Origin: [Clostridium] hylemonae DSM 15053
Lineage (GTDB): Bacteria; Bacillota; Clostridia; Lachnospirales; Lachnospiraceae
DNA: 64,000 nucleotides
Direction: 5' to 3'
Assembly: GCF_008281175.1 (NCBI RefSeq)
Contig: NZ_CP036524.1
Span: 806,001-870,000, forward strand
The position numbers were made by a program, and so were the translations under genes. The notes beneath the pieces were generated by a model. The model was not told where the DNA came from. It was given only the letters and a program-made list of their open reading frames with translations, and did no database searches. Below, one piece after another: positions 44,003 to 53,216 of this stretch. Position 1 is the stretch's first letter. Each line of letters begins with the position of its first letter.

Positions 44003-44860
44003 CTATGCCTCAAAGCGGCCGGAAGCGCCGCACGGAAGGACGAGTCCTGAGTCTGTGACAGGAAGTCCGATCTCCTGGGAATCTACACGGCCGTTGTATT
44101 TTTTTAATTCTGTGCCGAGCATGTAGGTGAGCACGGCGGGAGCGAGTCCTGTCGTATAGGAATTGACGAGGAAGAAAAGCGGGTTGTCGGAAAGGATGCG
44201 CGTGCATAATCGGATGAGCGGATGGATGGCGTCCTCGATCTTCCATATCTCACCTTTTGGACCGCGTCCGTAAGACGGGGGATCCATAATAACGGCGTCG
44301 TATTTGCTGCCCCGGCGGATCTCCCGCTCCACAAACTTGACACAGTCGTCCACAAGCCAGCGGACCGGCCGGTCCGAGAGTCCGGAAGAGGCAGCGTTTT
44401 CCTTTGCCCATGCCACCATGCCCTTTGAGGCGTCCACGTGGGTGACGCTCGCGCCCGCCGCGGCTGCGGCCAGGGTGGCGCCGCCGGTGTAGGCGAAGAG
44501 ATTCAATACTTTCACAGGACGACCGGCATGCTTTATCTTATCGGAAAACCAGTCCCAGTTGGCGGCCTGTTCCGGAAAAAGCCCGGTATGTTTGAAGCTG
44601 AAGGGCTTCAGGTTGAAGGTCAGCTCTTTGTAATGGATCTGCCACTGTTCGGGCAGGTGGAAGAATTCCCATTCTCCGCCGCCTTTTTTACTGCGGTGAT
44701 AGTGGCCGTTTTTATTGTTCCAGCCGCTGTTCTCCTTCGGCGTGTCCCAGATGACCTGCGGATCCGGACGGACAAGAATATAGCGTCCCCAGCGCTCCAG
44801 CTTTTCACCTCTGCTGCAATCTAATACTTCATAATCTTTCCATTGGTCTGCGATCCACAT
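44003..44860 (-). CDS. Class I SAM-dependent RNA methyltransferase (RlmI-like)
   Basis: A 285-residue enzyme: N-terminal segment with LERWGRYILVRPDPQ, then a Rossmann methyltransferase with VLNLFAYTGGATLAAAAAGA (SAM motif I, about 130-149), VTHVDASKGMVAWAKEN and the catalytic/substrate motif MDPPSYGRGPKGE. It belongs with RlmI/RlmK-type 23S rRNA m5C methyltransferases but lacks the PUA domain, so the exact target base is not assignable. It is a single minus-strand gene; the region upstream to 45021 holds only AT-rich sequence. Confidence 0.85.
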   Translation of the reverse strand: MWIADQWKDYEVLDCSRGEKLERWGRYILVRPDPQVIWDTPKENSGWNNKNGHYHRSKKGGGEWEFFHLPEQWQIHYKELTFNLKPFSFKHTGLFPEQAANWDWFSDKIKHAGRPVKVLNLFAYTGGATLAAAAAGASVTHVDASKGMVAWAKENAASSGLSDRPVRWLVDDCVKFVEREIRRGSKYDAVIMDPPSYGRGPKGEIWKIEDAIHPLIRLCTRILSDNPLFFLVNSYTTGLAPAVLTYMLGTELKKYNGRVDSQEIGLPVTDSGLVLPCGASGRFEA

Positions 44861-45021
44861 ATATGTTGAATTCCTTTCTGTACGTATTCCTCAATATTTG
44901 CGCAAAACAGGGCAGGGACGCCCGTTTCCGCAGATGTATGGGACAAGTATATCACAGAATGTCCATAAAATCACTATATAGATATTATCTATAATAAGGC
45001 GTTATTATAAAAAAGGTCTAT

Positions 45022-45050
45022 TTGATGGGCGGGCGGAAGGTTTATATAAT
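45022..45050 (+). promoter_or_regulatory. Promoter of the PHP gene
   Basis: TTGATG 45022-45027 and TATAAT 45045-45050 with a 17-bp spacer. Confidence 0.7.
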
Positions 45051-45099
45051 GTACGTAGGTATACTTTTATATTGCTTTAAGCGGACGGGAGTGAACAGC

Positions 45100-45756
45100 A
45101 TGTTTATTGATACACATATGCATGAGATGACCTATTCAAAAGACAGTATCCTTACTCTGCGCGAGATGGTGGAGAGAGGAAGAGAAAAAGGACTGGGAGG
45201 CATCTGCATCACAGACCATGACAGTATGGGAATTCGGGATTATGCCCGGGAATACGCGGCAAAAACGGCATTTCCTATTTTTACGGGGATAGAATACTAC
45301 TCTCTGGAGGGGGATATCGTGGCGTTCGGGATCAGGGAATATCCGAAGGAACGCGTGCCGGCCCAGGAATTTATTGATCTGGTGAAGGCCCAGGGCGGAG
45401 TCTGCTATGCCGCCCATCCGTTTCGGAATAACAACAGGGGGCTGGAAGAAAATCTTCTGAAGGTGAAGGGTCTGGACGGCATAGAGGTGCTGAACGGCAG
45501 TACATCAAAAGAGGCGTGCGCAAAGGCGGCGCTCTATGCGAAACGGCTTGGACTCATTACGCTCGGCGCCAGCGACTGCCATGTGCCGGAAAAGGTCGGC
45601 GTGTGCGCCACATACTTTCCGGAGGAGGTAAAGACGGAAGAGGAATTCCTGAATGTTTTTAAGAAGGGCGGTTTAAAGCCGGCATATTACCAGGATGGAC
45701 AGTATCATATTGCCGGGCTGGAGAGAAGTCTTCTCCCGCAATATTATACAAGATAA
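45100..45756 (+). CDS. PHP domain metal-dependent phosphoesterase
   Basis: The 218-residue protein is a single PHP domain: FIDTHMHEMTYSKDS (HxH), GICITDHDSMG, FTGIEYY, YAAHPFRNNNRGLE and LGASDCHVPEKVG supply the usual His/Asp metal ligands. Such enzymes hydrolyse phosphoesters such as RNA ends, nucleotides or histidinol phosphate. ATG 45100 follows cgggag; the frame begins 26 codons earlier inside the promoter region, so that is rejected. It lies just upstream of the selenium cluster but has its own promoter. Confidence 0.85.
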   Translation: MFIDTHMHEMTYSKDSILTLREMVERGREKGLGGICITDHDSMGIRDYAREYAAKTAFPIFTGIEYYSLEGDIVAFGIREYPKERVPAQEFIDLVKAQGGVCYAAHPFRNNNRGLEENLLKVKGLDGIEVLNGSTSKEACAKAALYAKRLGLITLGASDCHVPEKVGVCATYFPEEVKTEEEFLNVFKKGGLKPAYYQDGQYHIAGLERSLLPQYYTR

Positions 45757-45771
45757 ATTAAGAAATACCCA

Positions 45772-45800
45772 TTTACCTTTTAAGGCATCAATGATAGAAT
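45772..45800 (+). promoter_or_regulatory. Promoter of the yedF-selD-selA-selB cluster
   Basis: TTTACC 45772-45777 and TAGAAT 45795-45800 with a 17-bp spacer, 57 bp before yedF. Confidence 0.65.
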
Positions 45801-45856
45801 ATATCTATAAGTGCCAGGTGATGGGAACATGAGATTACTGGAAAGGTGGAAGAATT

Positions 45857-46438
45857 ATGATCACAGTGAATGCTATGGGAGAAAATTGCCCGATCCCGGT
45901 CATCAAGACGAAAAAGGCAATACAGGCACTTGCAGGGCCGGAGACGATCGAGGTTCTGGTAGACAATGAGATCGCAGTGCAGAATGTAACGAAGATGGCG
46001 GAGAGCGAAGGAGGAGAGGTATCTTCTGAACAGATCTCCGACGGTGAATATAAGATCACAGTGAAGATGGAAGGCGCTCCTGGGGAAGAGAAGCAGGAAG
46101 CCGGCAGTATGGTGATCGCCGTTTCATCAGACCGGATGGGGGCTGGCAACGATGAGCTGGGGAAAGTGCTCATCAAAGGATTCATTTACGCGGTGACTCA
46201 GCTTGACGTTCTGCCGAAAGCGATGCTGTTCTACAACGGCGGGGCCACACTTACGGCGGAAGGGTCGGATTCTCTGGAGGATCTGAAGCTGCTGGAATCT
46301 CAGGGAGTGGAGATCATGACATGCGGGACATGTCTTGATTACTATGGTCTGAAGGAGAAGCTTGCGGTCGGGACAGTGACGAATATGTACAGCATTGTGG
46401 AAACGATGGCGGGCGCTTCCAAGGTGATCAAGCCGTAG
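45857..46438 (+). CDS. yedF: Selenium-metabolism protein YedF (TusA-DsrE type)
   Basis: A 193-residue protein with an N-terminal TusA/SirA domain (MGENCPIPVIKTKKAI, reactive Cys10 in the CPxP motif) and a C-terminal DsrE-like domain ending with TCGTCLDYYGLKEKLAVGTV (Cys residues near 155-158). This two-domain form is found next to selD in selenium-using bacteria and is presumed to carry reduced sulfur or selenium to SelD. It opens the gene cluster, 61 bp upstream of selD, with aaggtgg before ATG 45857. The carrier role is family-level inference. Confidence 0.88.
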   Translation: MITVNAMGENCPIPVIKTKKAIQALAGPETIEVLVDNEIAVQNVTKMAESEGGEVSSEQISDGEYKITVKMEGAPGEEKQEAGSMVIAVSSDRMGAGNDELGKVLIKGFIYAVTQLDVLPKAMLFYNGGATLTAEGSDSLEDLKLLESQGVEIMTCGTCLDYYGLKEKLAVGTVTNMYSIVETMAGASKVIKP

Positions 46439-46499
46439 TTTACTGCGGGGGACATGCCTTTGACAGAAGATGAGAAAGAGACAGGAGGATTTCAGGCAT

Positions 46500-47540
46500 A
46501 TGAAGTCAGATGTAAGATTGACGCAGCTGAGCAAGACTGCGGGGTGAGCGGCCAAGATCGGTCCGGAGACCCTTGCCCAGGTGCTGGGTAAGCTGCCGAA
46601 GTTTGAAGATGAAAATTTAATAGTAGGTATTGAGACGTCAGATGATGCGGCTATCTATAAGGTGACAGATGATATTGCCATGATCCAGACCGTCGATTTC
46701 TTTCCCCCCATAGTAGACGACCCTTATATGTTCGGGCAGATCGCTGCGGCAAACTCGTTAAGCGACGTGTGGGCCATGGGAGGAGAACCCGCGGTGGCGC
46801 TCAATATCGTCGGGTTTCCAAACTGTCTGGACCCGGGGATACTAGGGGATATACTGGCCGGAGGCGCCGCGAAAGTAAAAGAAGCCGGCGCCGTGCTTGT
46901 GGGCGGTCATTCTGTTCAGGATGATGAGCCGAAGTACGGACTGTGCGTGTCCGGATTTGTACATCCGGATAAGATATTTAAGAATTACGGCTGCAGGCCG
47001 GGAGATGTCCTTGTGCTGACGAAACAGATCGGAAGCGGGATCGTCAATACTGCCATCAAGGCAGAGATGGCGTCCGCGTCCGCGGTCAGGGAGGCACAGA
47101 CAGTGATGGCATCACTGAACAAAAAAGCAAAACAGGTAGTGGAGCGCTATGATGTGTCCGCATGCACAGATATCACGGGATTTGGCCTTCTCGGCCACTG
47201 TGTGGAGATGGCATCCGCAAGCGGCGTCACCTTTGAGCTGAATGTGCAGGATATTGCTTATTTTGAAGATGCCGCCGATTACGCGAAGATGGGTCTGATC
47301 CCGGCAGGAGCGTATAAGAACCGCGGATATTCTATAGATAAAGTAGACGCAGGCTGCGTGCAGGAGTATTATCTCGACCTCCTGTACGATCCGCAGACTT
47401 CGGGCGGCCTGCTCATCAGCGTGCCCAAGGAGGATCTGGCGTCTATGATGCGGGAGTTCGGACAGACAGAGATGGACACGAAAGTGTCAGTTATCGGGAG
47501 GGTAGCTGATAAAAGTGACAGATTAATCAGGTTGTTTTAA
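46500..47540 (+). CDS. selD: Selenide, water dikinase (selenoprotein form)
   Basis: SelD makes selenophosphate from selenide and ATP. Read through the in-frame TGA at 46545-46547, the gene encodes 346 residues starting MKSDVRLTQLSKTAG-Sec-AAKIGPETL; Sec16 is where E. coli SelD has catalytic Cys17, and the following Lys19 matches its essential Lys20. ATG 46500 has an aggaggat ribosome site upstream. Without recoding, the frame after TGA would begin only at TTG/GTG-like codons near 46581 with no RBS. Other motifs: SDDAAIYKV, ANSLSDVWAMGGEP and TDITGFGLLGH. It is autocatalytically linked: SelD needs Sec to be made. Confidence 0.95.
46545..46575 (+). promoter_or_regulatory. SECIS-like recoding hairpin of selD
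   Basis: Just after the UGA (46545-46547), CAAG 46553-46556 and GGTC 46560-46563 pair with GACC 46568-46571 and CTTG 46572-46575, leaving an AUC bulge and a CGGA loop. Position and size suit a bacterial SECIS bound by SelB, but the loop was judged by eye only. Confidence 0.65.
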
Positions 47541-47581
47541 AAGGGGTCAGACCCCTATGAGCATAGGGGTCTGACCCCTTT
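47540..47581. repeat. Perfect 20-bp inverted repeat (GGGGTCAGACCCC palindrome)
   Basis: AAAGGGGTCAGACCCCTATG 47540-47559 and its exact complement 47562-47581 are separated by AG. Each arm itself contains the palindrome GGGGTCAGACCCC or GGGGTCTGACCCC. It begins at the selD stop codon. It may act as a terminator or RNA-stability hairpin between selD and selA; such GGGGTCAGACCCC elements recur in diverse bacterial genomes. Confidence 0.8.
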
Positions 47582-47625
47582 GAAGATTTACACACAATTC
47601 AAACAATTTGGAAGGGAAAAGTGTT

Positions 47626-49053
47626 ATGGATAAAAATATGTTGTACCGCAGTATTCCCAAGGTGGATGTGCTTCTGGAGAGCAAGGCTGTCCGGGGGATG
47701 ATTGAACTATACAGCAGGGATACGGTGATGGAAGCGATTCGTATTGAGACGGACAAGCTCCGTGCGTTTATCGGCCAATGCGACGACGAGGAGGCCGCAA
47801 GGGCGCAGACGGAGATGCTGACGGCCCATATTGAGATGACGGTGGCGGCCATGCACCGTCCGAATATGCGCATGGTGGTCAACGGGACGGGGACTATCCT
47901 CCACACGAATCTGGGCAGAGCCCCCATCAGCGGGGAACATATGAAGAAGGTGGCAGCCATAGCGACCGGTTATTCCAATCTGGAGTACAATCTGGAGGAG
48001 GGCCGCCGCGGCGAGCGATATTCTCATTTTGAAAAGTTGTTGTGTAAGATCACAGGAGCCGAGGCTGCCATGGCGGTAAATAATAATGCGGCGGCGGTCA
48101 TGCTGATCCTGAGCTCGCTTGCAAAGGGCGGGGAGGTGATCGTCTCCCGCGGTGAGCTGGTTGAGATCGGCGGGAAGTTCCGTATCCCCGATGTAATGGA
48201 GCAAAGCGGAGCCACACTGGTGGAAGTGGGGACGACGAACAAGACGCATTATGACGACTACGAAAATGCAGTGACAGAGGAGACAAAGGCGCTTCTCAAA
48301 GTGCACACGAGCAATTACCGCATCGTAGGCTTCACAGATACGGTGGCGGTTGATGAGCTTGTTCCGATTGCTAAAAAGCATGATATCCCTGTGATAGAAG
48401 ACCTGGGAAGCGGCGTACTTATCGACCTGAGCAAGTATGGACTGACCTATGAGCCCACCGTCCAGGATTCCATCCAAAAAGGCGCGGATGTAGTGTGCTT
48501 CAGCGGCGATAAGCTGCTCGGGGGCCCCCAGGCGGGCATCATCATCGGCAGGAAGAAATATATTGACAAGATGAAAAAGAATCAGCTCACCCGCGCGCTC
48601 CGTATTGATAAGTTTACGGCGGCCACACTGGAGCTGGTTCTTCAGGAGTATCTTTCAGAGGAAAAAGCAGTGGAGCATATTCCGGTTCTGAGGATGATCA
48701 CAAAGCCGCTGGAGGAAGTCACGGAAGAGGCGCGGGAACTTGCCGGCCTGCTGGAAGCGGCTGGCCTGCCGGCGCAGATCAGGACAGAACCGTGTGAATC
48801 TCAGATCGGCGGCGGTTCGCTTCCGCTGGAGCGGATACCGAGCATGGCAGTGGCCATCCGCCCGGAGAAGATCAGCGTGCCTGAATTTGAGGAACGTCTC
48901 AGACATCTGCCGGTGCCGGTCATTCCAAGAACAGTAAATGACACGGTCCTCCTGGACGTCCGCACCCTTTTAAAGAGAGAGTTTAAGCTGATCGCAGAAC
49001 AGATAAAAGAACTGGATGTGCTGGAAGAGACAAGCCTGATCGCATCACGGTAA
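47626..49053 (+). CDS. selA: L-seryl-tRNA(Sec) selenium transferase
   Basis: SelA converts Ser-tRNA(Sec) to Sec-tRNA(Sec) with selenophosphate, using PLP. The 475-residue length is typical. The PLP lysine is Lys296 in CFSGDKLLGGPQAG (E. coli Lys295). The N-terminal tRNA-binding domain (about 1-70, LYRSIPKVDVLLES) and MVVNGTGTILHTNLGRAP are present. ATG 47626 is preferred over the frame opening at 47608 because GGAAGGG lies about nine bases upstream. selB follows after 14 bp. Confidence 0.95.
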   Translation: MDKNMLYRSIPKVDVLLESKAVRGMIELYSRDTVMEAIRIETDKLRAFIGQCDDEEAARAQTEMLTAHIEMTVAAMHRPNMRMVVNGTGTILHTNLGRAPISGEHMKKVAAIATGYSNLEYNLEEGRRGERYSHFEKLLCKITGAEAAMAVNNNAAAVMLILSSLAKGGEVIVSRGELVEIGGKFRIPDVMEQSGATLVEVGTTNKTHYDDYENAVTEETKALLKVHTSNYRIVGFTDTVAVDELVPIAKKHDIPVIEDLGSGVLIDLSKYGLTYEPTVQDSIQKGADVVCFSGDKLLGGPQAGIIIGRKKYIDKMKKNQLTRALRIDKFTAATLELVLQEYLSEEKAVEHIPVLRMITKPLEEVTEEARELAGLLEAAGLPAQIRTEPCESQIGGGSLPLERIPSMAVAIRPEKISVPEFEERLRHLPVPVIPRTVNDTVLLDVRTLLKREFKLIAEQIKELDVLEETSLIASR

Positions 49054-49067
49054 GGAGCAGAGAATTT

Positions 49068-50981
49068 ATGAAGAACATTATTATAGGGACCGCGGGTCAT
49101 ATTGACCATGGAAAGACGACATTGATCAAGGCTCTGACCGGCCGGAACACAGACAGGTGGGAGGAAGAACAGAGAAGGGGAATAACGATCGATCTTGGAT
49201 TCACCTATTTTGACCTTCCGGGCGGAGACCGTGCCGGGATCATAGACGTGCCTGGACACGAGAAGTTTATCAATAACATGGTGGCCGGCGTTGTCGGCAT
49301 GGATCTCGTTCTGCTTGTTGTGGCGGCAGATGAGGGGATCATGCCTCAGACGCGGGAGCATGTGGACATACTGCAGCTGCTAGGCATTGAAAACAGTATT
49401 ATCGTTCTGAACAAATGCGACCTTGTGGATGAAGAATGGCTGGAGCTTGTGGAAGAAGAGATCAGAGAGGAGCTTGCCGGCACCTTTCTGGAACATGCTC
49501 CTGTGGCGAAGGTGTCTGCGGCAACAGGGGATGGCCTGCCCGAGCTTATCAGCATCATAGAGCAGATGACGCGGGATGAAGTAGTGCCAAAGGACATTCA
49601 CACCATTGCGCGCCTGCCGATCGACCGTGCGTTTACGCTGTCAGGCTTTGGTACGGTCATAACCGGAACACTTGTATCCGGAACGATCACGAAAGAAGAT
49701 ACGCTGGAGATGTATCCGGTCGGAAAGCCGTGCAAGATCAGAAGCATCCAGGTACATGGCAGGGATGTAAAGGAATGCTTTGCCGGCCAGCGTGTTGCCA
49801 TTAACCTGTCCAATGTAAAGAAACGGGAGATAAAGAGAGGGTGTGTGCTTGCGCCCTCTGACAGCATGAAGGAAACGGACCTTTTGGATGTGCGTCTCGA
49901 TGTGCTGGAATCGTCCATGCGTGTGCTGACCCATCACGCCAGACTCCATCTGTTCACAGGCACGAGTGAGGTGCTCTGCCGCGCCGTCCTCCTCGATGCC
50001 GATGAGATAGGGCCGGGAGAGAGCGGATATGTGCAGCTTCGGCTGGAGGAGAAGATCGCGGTGCGGCGGAGCGACAAGTTCGTCGTGCGGTTCTATTCCC
50101 CGATGGAGACGATCGGGGGAGGTGTCGTACTGGAACCAAATCCCGGTGTGAAGAAGCGCTTCCGGGAGGATGCCATTGAGGAATTAAGAAGAAAAGAATC
50201 CGGTTCATCCACAGATGTGATAGAACTTCACGTAAAAGAGTACGGCGCGTCGATGATAACACTTGCGGAGCTGGCCAGGCTTACTGCCCTTTCCATGGAA
50301 GAAGTACAGGAAGATGTTAAGGAGTTGGAAGCAGGCGGCACAGTGTATACGTTTGCCATGAGAAAGGATACGTATGTGTGGCATGCGGATGCCTGCCGCG
50401 AGGCTGCCGGGAAGATCACAAAGGCGTTGTCATCATATGAGGAAAAGTATCCATACCGTTATGGAATGAAAAAAGCAGAAGTCCAGATGACCTATTTCCA
50501 GAAAATGAAGCCGAATGTATTTGATAAGGCGGTAGAGCGTTTGACGGCGGAGGGGCAGATCAAGCGGGTGGATGAATTTCTCTGTACACCGGAGTTTGAG
50601 ATCTGCAGGGACGAGACCTATGACAAGACGGCCGGCCTTCTGCTCGGTGCATTCAAAACGGCAGGGTATGATTTCGTACGCTACTCGGAGATTGATATGA
50701 AGGGGACAGGACGGGAGACGGCAGACGATATCCTGAACATACTGCTTGAGGAAGAGCAGGTTGTAAAAGTCGCAGATGACATGTATACGATGAAGTCTTA
50801 TATGGATGAGGCCAGAGAGATCATCAGCGGTAAGCTTGCGGAACATCCTGTCATTACGATAGCGGAAGTGCGCGATCTATTCGGTACGAGCAGAAAAAGC
50901 GCCAAGCCGATCCTGGAGTACATGGACAGTATCAGGGTGACAAAGAAGACCGGAGCAGAGAGTGAGAGGGTAGCATACTAA
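49068..50981 (+). CDS. selB: Selenocysteine-specific elongation factor
   Basis: SelB delivers Sec-tRNA(Sec) to UGA codons marked by a SECIS hairpin. The 637-residue protein has a GTPase domain ([13 protein letters not shown] at 7-19, [13 protein letters not shown]), two beta-barrels (about 175-365) and C-terminal winged helices (about 375-637) that bind the SECIS, ending with [20 protein letters not shown]. It lies 14 bp after selA, and its stop TAA overlaps the LysR start by one base, so three genes are transcribed together. Confidence 0.95.
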   Translation: MKNIIIGTAGHIDHGKTTLIKALTGRNTDRWEEEQRRGITIDLGFTYFDLPGGDRAGIIDVPGHEKFINNMVAGVVGMDLVLLVVAADEGIMPQTREHVDILQLLGIENSIIVLNKCDLVDEEWLELVEEEIREELAGTFLEHAPVAKVSAATGDGLPELISIIEQMTRDEVVPKDIHTIARLPIDRAFTLSGFGTVITGTLVSGTITKEDTLEMYPVGKPCKIRSIQVHGRDVKECFAGQRVAINLSNVKKREIKRGCVLAPSDSMKETDLLDVRLDVLESSMRVLTHHARLHLFTGTSEVLCRAVLLDADEIGPGESGYVQLRLEEKIAVRRSDKFVVRFYSPMETIGGGVVLEPNPGVKKRFREDAIEELRRKESGSSTDVIELHVKEYGASMITLAELARLTALSMEEVQEDVKELEAGGTVYTFAMRKDTYVWHADACREAAGKITKALSSYEEKYPYRYGMKKAEVQMTYFQKMKPNVFDKAVERLTAEGQIKRVDEFLCTPEFEICRDETYDKTAGLLLGAFKTAGYDFVRYSEIDMKGTGRETADDILNILLEEEQVVKVADDMYTMKSYMDEAREIISGKLAEHPVITIAEVRDLFGTSRKSAKPILEYMDSIRVTKKTGAESERVAY

Positions 50982-51889
50982 TGAATTTAAAACAGTTAGA
51001 GGCCTTTGTACAAGTGGCAGAAGGTGGGAGTTTTTCCAAGGCGGCAAAAGAATTGTACTTGACGCAGCCCACGGTCAGCGCGCATATATCTTCCCTGGAG
51101 AAGGAGCTGAATGTACGTCTGTTCGTAAGGAACACCAAGGAAGTGAGCCTGTCTGACGACGGCAGGGAGCTGTATAAATACGCCAGACAGATGATAGACC
51201 TGGAGAGCCAGATAGAGGAAAAATTCGGCTCCTCCCGGAAAGAAAAGAGACAGTGCATCACCATTGCGGCGTCCACGATCCCGTCTCAGTATCTTCTCCC
51301 GAAGGTGCTCATAAAATTCAGCGAGAAATATCCGGAAGAACAGCTAAAACTGATCGAGACGGACAGCAGCAAGGTTATAGCCCAGATCGTGGACCATCTG
51401 GCAGAGGTAGGCTTTACGGGAACCGTGCTGGAGAAAAAGCACTGCAAATATATACCGTTTTACAAAGACGAACTTGTCATAATAGCGCCGAACACAGAGA
51501 AATACAGACAGATAAAAGAAGAAGGCGGAGACGACATCTCATGGATCAGGAAGGAACACGTCATCATGCGTGAGGAAGGCTCTGGAACGCGCAAGGAGGC
51601 GGGAAAGCAGCTTCGGCGCGCCGGTGTGGAGTTGTCAGATCTGGATATTATCGCGAGTATTGAGAATCAGGAGACGATCAAGAAGTCTGTGCGCCAGGGG
51701 ATGGGCATATCTATACTGTCCAGGCTTGCGACGGCAGATGAGGCTGCGGACGGACATCTGCTCGTATTCCCGATCCCTTATGCGGACGAAGGCCGCAATA
51801 TCAACCTTGTATATAATAAAAATTATCAGCTGTCGCGTTCGGCGGAACGGTTTATCAGAGTGGTAAAATCTATATATCAGGGGAAATAA
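50981..51889 (+). CDS. Selenium-associated LysR family regulator
   Basis: A 302-residue LysR regulator: winged helix (about 1-60, LKQLEAFVQVAEGGSFSKAA, LTQPTVSAHISSLEKEL) and a periplasmic-binding-like effector domain (about 90-295). LysR genes of this subtype regularly follow selB in Clostridia and are thought to control selenium genes; the effector is not known. Its start overlaps the selB stop (TAATG), so it is co-translated with the factor it may regulate. A terminator with an ATTATAGA/TCTATAAC dyad follows, which might double as an operator. Confidence 0.88.
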   Translation: MNLKQLEAFVQVAEGGSFSKAAKELYLTQPTVSAHISSLEKELNVRLFVRNTKEVSLSDDGRELYKYARQMIDLESQIEEKFGSSRKEKRQCITIAASTIPSQYLLPKVLIKFSEKYPEEQLKLIETDSSKVIAQIVDHLAEVGFTGTVLEKKHCKYIPFYKDELVIIAPNTEKYRQIKEEGGDDISWIRKEHVIMREEGSGTRKEAGKQLRRAGVELSDLDIIASIENQETIKKSVRQGMGISILSRLATADEAADGHLLVFPIPYADEGRNINLVYNKNYQLSRSAERFIRVVKSIYQGK

Positions 51890-51898
51890 GTAATAAAG

Positions 51899-51936
51899 CA
51901 CCAATTATAGAGAATTTCTATAACTGGTGTTTTTTA
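51899..51936 (+). terminator. Terminator after the LysR gene
   Basis: CACCAATTATAGA 51899-51911 pairs with TCTATAACTGGTG 51917-51929 with one mismatch, then TTTTTT. Confidence 0.8.
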
Positions 51937-52025
51937 TGGGGCTTTTTGATTAGACGAAGGAAATAATTGGTAATATACTTAATTGTAGCAGAAGGAAATT
52001 TTATTTAGAAAGGATGTACGTACGT

Positions 52026-53162
52026 ATGATATACATGGATAATGCAGCGACTACCATGCAGAAACCGAAGGAAGTGCTGGACGCGGTACTAAATGCGATG
52101 AGTTCAATGGGGAATGCGGGAAGAGGCGCCAATGAGGCATCTTTGAGCGCATCGAGGATCATATATGACACAAGAGAAAAATTATGTACTCTGTTTCACG
52201 CAGAGGACCCAAGGCAGATCGTCTTCACCGCCAACTCGACGGAAAGCCTGAACGTGGCCCTTAAAGGACTTTTAAATCCCGGAGACCATGTGGTGACGAC
52301 GATGCTGGAGCACAATTCCGTACTTCGTCCGCTGTATGAGTTGGAGGAACAGGGAACGGAGCTTACAATTGTGAAAAGCAGCAGTCTCGGCACGGTGGAG
52401 CCGGAGGATATCGAGGCCGCAGTACGCCCGGATACAAAATTGATCGTCATAACAAACGGATCCAATCTCACCGGCAATTATATAGATCTAATGCCAATAG
52501 GCGATATCGCCAGGAAACACAACGTCCTGTTTGTCGTGGACGCCTCACAGACAGCAGGCGTATTCCCGATCGACGTGCAGGAGATGAAGATCGATGTCCT
52601 GTGCTTTACGGGTCATAAAGGGCTGTTGGGTCCGCAGGGGACCGGCGGCATGTATGTAAGGGAAGGGCTGGCGGTGCGTCCACTGAAGAGCGGCGGGAGC
52701 GGAGTGCGCACCTTCAGCAGGACGCATCCGGCTGAGATGCCGACAGCCCTGGAGGCAGGCACGCTGAATGGACACGGGATCGCGGGTCTGAATGCGGCGC
52801 TTGCTTATCTGGAAAAAGAAGGGATCGACAACATACGCAGACGCGAGCAGGAACTGATGCGGAAATTCTACGACGGTGTAAAAGATATCCCGGATGTAAA
52901 GGTATATGGCGATTACAGTGCAAAAGAGCGCTGCGCGATCGTGGCGCTCAACATCGGTGATTATGATTCTTCAGAAGTGAGTGATGAGCTTCTTACAACA
53001 TATGGAATTTCAACAAGGCCAGGGGGGCATTGTGCTCCATTGATGCATGAGGCGCTCGGTACGGTGGAGCAGGGGGCTGTCAGATTCAGCTTTTCCCACT
53101 ATAACACGGATGAAGAAGTGGATACCGCTATTGCGGCTATCCGGGAATTGGCGGAAGACTGA
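52026..53162 (+). CDS. Cysteine desulfurase / selenocysteine lyase-like aminotransferase
   Basis: A 378-residue class V PLP enzyme: MDNAATTMQKPKEVLDAV start, PLP lysine Lys198 in CFTGHKGLLGPQGTGG and the catalytic Cys336 in RPGGHCAPLMH. It can release sulfur from cysteine or selenium from selenocysteine; the position between selB/lysR and yedE argues for a selenium-donor role. This is inference, since the two activities cannot be separated by sequence. ATG 52026 or ATG 52014 may be used; AAAGGA lies 12 bases before the former. It starts a second selenium operon. Confidence 0.85.
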   Translation: MIYMDNAATTMQKPKEVLDAVLNAMSSMGNAGRGANEASLSASRIIYDTREKLCTLFHAEDPRQIVFTANSTESLNVALKGLLNPGDHVVTTMLEHNSVLRPLYELEEQGTELTIVKSSSLGTVEPEDIEAAVRPDTKLIVITNGSNLTGNYIDLMPIGDIARKHNVLFVVDASQTAGVFPIDVQEMKIDVLCFTGHKGLLGPQGTGGMYVREGLAVRPLKSGGSGVRTFSRTHPAEMPTALEAGTLNGHGIAGLNAALAYLEKEGIDNIRRREQELMRKFYDGVKDIPDVKVYGDYSAKERCAIVALNIGDYDSSEVSDELLTTYGISTRPGGHCAPLMHEALGTVEQGAVRFSFSHYNTDEEVDTAIAAIRELAED

Positions 53163-53216
53163 CCCGGGGTGACGGGAAAGCCTGAGCCGAATGAGAGTTA
53201 CTAAAGGAGGAGAAAC

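Noticed and set aside
46581-47540. selD starting at 46581
   Set aside because: There is no ribosome site there, and the upstream codons, read through TGA, restore the catalytic loop with a good RBS and ATG at 46500.
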